This document shows, piece after piece, positions 5,204 through 8,288 of a stretch of 8,288 nucleotides of DNA. Position numbers and translations under genes: made by a program. The notes beneath the pieces were generated by a model. It had not been told where the DNA came from. It saw only the letters and a program-made list of their open reading frames with translations, and did no database searches. Source of the stretch: an uncultured Clostridia bacterium (lineage in GTDB: Bacteria > Bacillota > Clostridia > Oscillospirales > Ruminococcaceae); the NCBI GenBank assembly GCA_947628385.1, contig CANQZS010000072.1:1-8288 (forward strand), read 5' to 3'. Each line of letters starts with the position of its first letter. The first letter of the stretch is position 1.

Positions 5204-6463
5204 ATGGAAAAGGAAAAAATTATTATTGCCGAATACAGAGCGGAGCCTGTACCAATAAAGGAGCTCGCAGAACGCCGCGGCGAGCTTATGGAGGAAATGG
5301 ACAAGCTTATTGCCGTTCAGAACGACAAGGGAGAAAAAAGAGCTATGACAGATGAGGAACAGAAACGCTTTTCAGAGTTGGAGAATGAAATAAAAGCTAT
5401 AAACGCTACTGAAGAGGCTGAACGGCGTGCCGAAGCCATTAAGGCAGAGACACGAATGAAACAGGATCCGGAAGCAAGAGCGGAAAACGATCATCAGTCA
5501 GATCAGACCGCTTCGGCAGTTAAAAAGCCGACTGACGCTGAGATCAGAGCAGTGGTAGATTATATCCGGAGCAGCAAGGAGCCGGAAAAAAGAGCGGACG
5601 GTCAGAACGTCACTATGGGAAACAACGGCGCGGTGATCCCTACTTCAATTGCTCAGATGATAATCACAAAGGTCAATGAGCTTTGCCCTATAATGAACGG
5701 AGCTACACTTTTCAATTCAAAGGGTAAGCTCAAGATCCCGGTGTGGGGTCCTGTTGAAGAGACGCATGACATAAATGTAGGTTATCACGATGAATTCGTT
5801 GAGCTTACTGCCGATGCAGGAAAGTTTACATCAATTGATCTTGACGGCTATCTTGTGGGCGGTCTTGTTCTGATCGGAAAATCTGTGATAAATAATGCAG
5901 ATATTGATGTTTTTAACTTCATTGTAAATGAGATAGGCAAAAAAGTGGCATTTTTCAATGAAAAGGAGCTGCTGACCGGTACGGTGAAGATGCAGGGTGC
6001 GCTCAATACCGAGACCAAGATCACTTCTGCAAGTCAGACAAGCATTTCCGCTGATGAGCTTATCGACTTGCAGACAAAGGTACCGACTGCTTATCAGAAA
6101 AATGCCTGCTGGACTATGAATCCGACAACTTTCTCCGCTATAAAGAAGCTCAAGGACGGAGCCGGCCGCTACCTGCTTACCGATAATACAAGCAATATCA
6201 CAAACGAATTCCCGTATATCCTTTTAGGAAAGCCTGTATATCTTTCGGACAATATGCCGGAGATCGGAGCCGGCAATAAGGCTGTACTTTACGGAGATTA
6301 CAGCGGATTGTCCGTAAATATGCGCCAGAATATCGAATTACAGGTACTGAATGAGCATTATGCCACACAGCACGCTGTCGGTATTATCGTATGGTATGAG
6401 ATCGACAGCAAGGTAACAGATCATCAGAAGCTTGCAGTCCTTGAGATCAAGGGCGGCGAATAA
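5204..6463 (+). CDS. HK97-fold major capsid protein with N-terminal scaffold (delta) domain
   Basis: Forms the icosahedral shell. 419 residues, normal for the family. Residues about 15-110 are charged and heptad-like (ELAERRGELMEEMDKLI, EEQKRFSELENEIKAI, EEAERRAEAIKAE), the coiled-coil delta domain that guides assembly and is usually cut off by a prohead protease. The capsid core begins near residue 138 with GNNGAVIPTSIAQMIITKV, followed by KLKIPVWGP, a FNEKELLTG segment, AYQKNACWTMNPTTFSAIKKL, GKPVYLSDNMP and a C-terminal VGIIVWYEIDSKV strand. These are characteristic of Phage_capsid (HK97 gp5-like). ATG 5204 follows AGGAGG (5191-5196) with 7 bases spacing. No separate protease gene lies between portal and capsid, and none is fused at the N-terminus. 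GC and codon use return to the phage average after the AT-rich toxin cassette. Confidence 0.95.
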   Translation: MEKEKIIIAEYRAEPVPIKELAERRGELMEEMDKLIAVQNDKGEKRAMTDEEQKRFSELENEIKAINATEEAERRAEAIKAETRMKQDPEARAENDHQSDQTASAVKKPTDAEIRAVVDYIRSSKEPEKRADGQNVTMGNNGAVIPTSIAQMIITKVNELCPIMNGATLFNSKGKLKIPVWGPVEETHDINVGYHDEFVELTADAGKFTSIDLDGYLVGGLVLIGKSVINNADIDVFNFIVNEIGKKVAFFNEKELLTGTVKMQGALNTETKITSASQTSISADELIDLQTKVPTAYQKNACWTMNPTTFSAIKKLKDGAGRYLLTDNTSNITNEFPYILLGKPVYLSDNMPEIGAGNKAVLYGDYSGLSVNMRQNIELQVLNEHYATQHAVGIIVWYEIDSKVTDHQKLAVLEIKGGE

Positions 6464-6481
6464 ATGTCCGGAGGCACATAA

Positions 6482-6769
6482 ATGAGGTTAAGTGAAGTTA
6501 CGCTTGATGATGTAAAAGAATATATCCGTGTAACAGATAATGAATATGATAAACTTATATCGGATATTATGGCTGCCGCTAAAGGATATATTTTCTCATA
6601 TACTGACATGACAGCGGAGGAAACGGAAGCCTTTGACGAAATGCCTATTGCATTTATGTGCCTTTGCTCGGATATGTTTGAGGTCAGGACAGCTTCAGTA
6701 AGCGCTGCAAAGGAAAATCCCATAGTCAGGAATATTCTCGGTATGCATAGAAAAAATCTTGTTGTGTAG
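6482..6769 (+). CDS. head-tail connector protein (HK97 gp6-like)
   Basis: 95 residues starting MRLSEVTLDDVKEYIRV, the typical opening of phage head-tail connectors (Phage_connect_1, gp6-like): an LDDVKEYIRVTDNEYDKLI helix pair, then AAAKGYIFSYTDM and a long C-terminal helical part. Family members make a dodecameric ring under the portal and extend the DNA channel. ATG 6482 follows GGAGG (6470-6474) with 7 bases spacing. It begins 18 bases after the capsid stop, and its stop codon overlaps the next gene's Shine-Dalgarno. Function is inferred from the N-terminal pattern, size and position directly after the capsid gene. Confidence 0.85.
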   Translation: MRLSEVTLDDVKEYIRVTDNEYDKLISDIMAAAKGYIFSYTDMTAEETEAFDEMPIAFMCLCSDMFEVRTASVSAAKENPIVRNILGMHRKNLVV

Positions 6770-6780
6770 GAGCTTTTACA

Positions 6781-7101
6781 ATGATCGATGCTACAAAGCT
6801 TACCGAAAAGGTAACATTTATAGTTCAGGACACAAAAACTTATGAATGGAAAGATGTTGCTACCGTTTACGCTTATATATCCGGTATGAAAAATTCGGAA
6901 TACTGGATAAATTATATCGGAGGGAATGCGGAGGAGGTCCTCAATGTATCAGTCCGGTATAAAAAATGTCTTGCGGAGCTTATTCCTCAGACGTCGGGAA
7001 TGATACATAACGGCATACGCTATGATATTATAAATCCGCCGGACGATGTTCTTTTCAAGCACAGTGAAATAAAGTTCCGCGTAAGGAGGCAGATAAGTTG
7101 A
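6781..7101 (+). CDS. head closure / head-tail joining protein
   Basis: 106 residues, mostly beta. MIDATKLTEKVTFIVQDTKTYEWKDVATVYAYISG is the usual start of the Phage_H_T_join / SPP1 gp16-like head closure family, followed by SVRYKKCLAEL and a terminal NGIRYDIINPPDD...KFRVRRQ, matching the family's late GxxYxI strand. These proteins form the ring that plugs the connector after packaging and receives the tail. ATG 6781 follows AGGAG (6768-6772), which overlaps the connector stop codon. Its own TGA overlaps the TTG start of the next gene by 4 bases, so translation is coupled. Assignment is based on pattern, length and gene order. Confidence 0.82.
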   Translation: MIDATKLTEKVTFIVQDTKTYEWKDVATVYAYISGMKNSEYWINYIGGNAEEVLNVSVRYKKCLAELIPQTSGMIHNGIRYDIINPPDDVLFKHSEIKFRVRRQIS

Positions 7102-7439
7102 ACAGTATCGGATCAGTTCTTGAGATCCTTAAGGAGCATGGGATAAAACATATTATACATAACGGATATATCACGCTCCCTACTGAACACTGCTTTGCTG
7201 TGTGGAGGATCGCTCAGCGCAAGGCGGACGGAGCGGATATGTATAATATGTTCTGGCACGTTATATATGAAGTGCGTATCTGCTACCGCGAAAATAAGCT
7301 TGATACCGATACCGAGCGGGAACGAGCCATTGAAGATGAGTTCCGTGAGCTTCAGGATCTCGAAAGTAAATATTCCTATGACAGCAATGACAAGCTTGAG
7401 ATCACGGAATACAGATTTACAGATATTATTGATTTTTAA
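7098..7439 (+). CDS. putative tail terminator / tail completion protein
   Basis: 113 residues in the slot just before the major tail protein. The alternation of a helix, WHVIYEVRICYRENKLDTDTER, a charged helix (RAIEDEFRELQDLE) and a final strand KLEITEYRFTDIIDF fits the alpha/beta fold of tail terminators, which cap the tail tube, set its end and join it to the head. I do not recognise a named family with certainty; HK97 gp10-like tail completion is an alternative. The start is TTG 7098, chosen because GGAGG (7085-7089) lies 8 bases upstream and the codon overlaps the preceding stop by 4 bases. The major tail protein ATG follows after 15 bases. Confidence 0.65.
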   Translation: MNSIGSVLEILKEHGIKHIIHNGYITLPTEHCFAVWRIAQRKADGADMYNMFWHVIYEVRICYRENKLDTDTERERAIEDEFRELQDLESKYSYDSNDKLEITEYRFTDIIDF

Positions 7440-7454
7440 AAGGAGGCTTTTATT

Positions 7455-8009
7455 ATGGCAAGCGACAAGGGAGAACTCAAACAATACACTCTCGGAAGCG
7501 GACATCTGCATTTTCAGAAATTTGAAACGCTTCCGGAGAGCTATGATGAATTTTTTAACAGTACGGATAATATTCTCGGACGTATCAAGGGCGGCGCGTC
7601 TATTGAATACACTACCGAAAAATACGAGGATCAGGACGATCTCGGATATGTTGTAATTGAGGAGATCACCAAAGAAAAAGTCGTACTTAAATCCGGAATA
7701 ATGACTTGGAACGGTGACACTCTGGCAAGACTCTGTTCTACGGCAAGAGTTTCCACCGATGACAAGGGAGTTACCACAGTAAAGATAGGCGGTCTTGGAA
7801 ACCAGAACAGCGATCGTTATCTTCTCGGCTTTGAGCATAAGGACAAGAAGCTCCGCGTAATTATTGTAGGACGCAATACGGAGGGATTTACCTTTGATTT
7901 CAAGCAGGACTCTGTTACGGTCATTGACGCACAGTTCCGCGCGGAAGCTCTGGACGATGAGGGTACTCTTATCGTTATTGAGGATAAGAGAAACGAAACG
8001 GCTGAATGA
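7455..8009 (+). CDS. major tail tube protein
   Basis: 184 residues, soluble and beta-rich, beginning MASDKGELKQYTLGSGHLHF. The N-terminal pattern of a small protein entering strands at once, an ILGRIKGGASIEYTTE segment and a late FDFKQDSVTVIDAQFRAEAL strand are typical of siphophage major tail proteins, which stack as hexamer rings to make the tube. No Ig-like C-terminal domain is present. ATG 7455 follows AGGAGG (7441-7446) with 8 bases spacing. Position between the neck genes and the next tail gene supports the call. The stop overlaps the following ATG by 4 bases (ATGA). The product is shorter than many tail tube proteins with appended domains but within range for plain ones. Confidence 0.85.
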   Translation: MASDKGELKQYTLGSGHLHFQKFETLPESYDEFFNSTDNILGRIKGGASIEYTTEKYEDQDDLGYVVIEEITKEKVVLKSGIMTWNGDTLARLCSTARVSTDDKGVTTVKIGGLGNQNSDRYLLGFEHKDKKLRVIIVGRNTEGFTFDFKQDSVTVIDAQFRAEALDDEGTLIVIEDKRNETAE

Positions 8010-8288
8010 TACCGCTCGGTGAAATAATTATTCCTTTACAGCTTACTGATGGAACATATAAGGCGCAGGTCTGTACTAAAGGAGAATGGCAGAGGCTGAA
8101 AATATGCCGTTCGGGCGAGGACTTTATAAAAGCAGCGGGATTTCTTATAAAAGGCGAGGAGCTTCCGATATATGACTGCCGGCTGGCAGTGCTTTCATAT
8201 GTAAAAAATATGGAGCTTATACGTGAGGCTTCGGGGCTGACTTTCCCGTGGTACCCGTCGGAGGACAGCGGAAAGGGAATAAAATATA
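8006..8288 (+). CDS. tail assembly gene, possibly tail assembly chaperone (partial)
   Basis: ATG 8006 overlaps the tail tube stop in ATGA, and the frame remains open for 94 codons to the window edge. The product starts MIPLGEIIIPLQLTDGTYK and later has RLKICRSGEDFIKAAGFLIKGEELP and GLTFPWYP. I do not recognise a family. The gene directly after the major tail protein usually encodes a tail assembly chaperone, often made in two forms by programmed frameshifting, so that is the positional guess. There is no clear Shine-Dalgarno sequence just before it; coupling to the upstream gene would explain initiation. The 3' end is missing, so neither length nor a slippery site can be checked. Confidence 0.6.
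   Translation, partial: MIPLGEIIIPLQLTDGTYKAQVCTKGEWQRLKICRSGEDFIKAAGFLIKGEELPIYDCRLAVLSYVKNMELIREASGLTFPWYPSEDSGKGIKY

Noticed and set aside
6464..6481. Five-codon frame ATG TCC GGA GGC ACA TAA between capsid and connector genes
   Set aside because: It merely contains the connector's Shine-Dalgarno sequence and overlaps nothing of interest; too short to support as a leader peptide.
7113..7838. 241-codon open frame on the minus strand across the tail terminator and tail tube genes
   Set aside because: It lies antisense to two well-supported tail genes, has no Shine-Dalgarno sequence or promoter I can see, and its protein looks like a shadow translation (Ser/Leu/Ile-rich, no domain).

Overview
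The window is a stretch of an integrated or assembled siphophage genome of the HK97 morphogenesis type, most likely from a gut or rumen Clostridia host of the Ruminococcus/Oscillospiraceae kind. That host assignment is inferred from codon and protein style, strong AGGAGG ribosome binding sites and moderate GC, not from a marker gene. No rRNA, tRNA, CRISPR array, integrase or transposase is visible.

Layout. (1) Bases 1-317: the 3' end of an unrecognised gene, then a 52-residue charged protein and a plus-strand terminator. (2) Bases 374-1086, minus strand: a self-contained MntA-HepT (MNT nucleotidyltransferase / HEPN) toxin-antitoxin operon. It has a perfect consensus promoter and its own terminator. 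HepT appears to have lost its natural start through a +1 frameshift in an A7 tract. (3) Bases 1166-4651: the DNA-packaging terminase large subunit, then a portal protein. The portal's last ~130 residues are not portal; they are a linker plus a polymorphic-toxin domain resembling Ntox50. (4) Bases 4656-4913: a small gene in the position of an immunity gene, followed by three terminator-like hairpins within 200 bases. (5) Bases 5204-8288: major capsid protein, head-tail connector, head closure protein, putative tail terminator, major tail protein and the start of the next tail gene. The neck and tail genes are tightly spaced or overlapping and read as one operon.

How it works together. Terminase docks on the portal vertex and packages DNA into the capsid. 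Connector and closure proteins seal the portal and join it to the tail tube, which is capped by the terminator protein. Two accessory conflict modules sit in this late cluster: the MntA-HepT pair in front of the terminase, and a toxin fused to the portal with a likely immunity gene behind it.

The most notable observation is the toxin cassette. GC falls from about 54 percent (4081-4260) to about 32 percent (4261-4440). A perfect TTGACA / 16 bp / TATAAT promoter lies at that junction, inside the portal reading frame, and the cassette ends at strong terminators. It therefore looks like a swappable, insulated promoter-toxin-immunity-terminator unit. The internal promoter could let a lysogen make the immunity protein without switching on the late genes. 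No prohead protease gene is seen between portal and capsid, where it would be expected.
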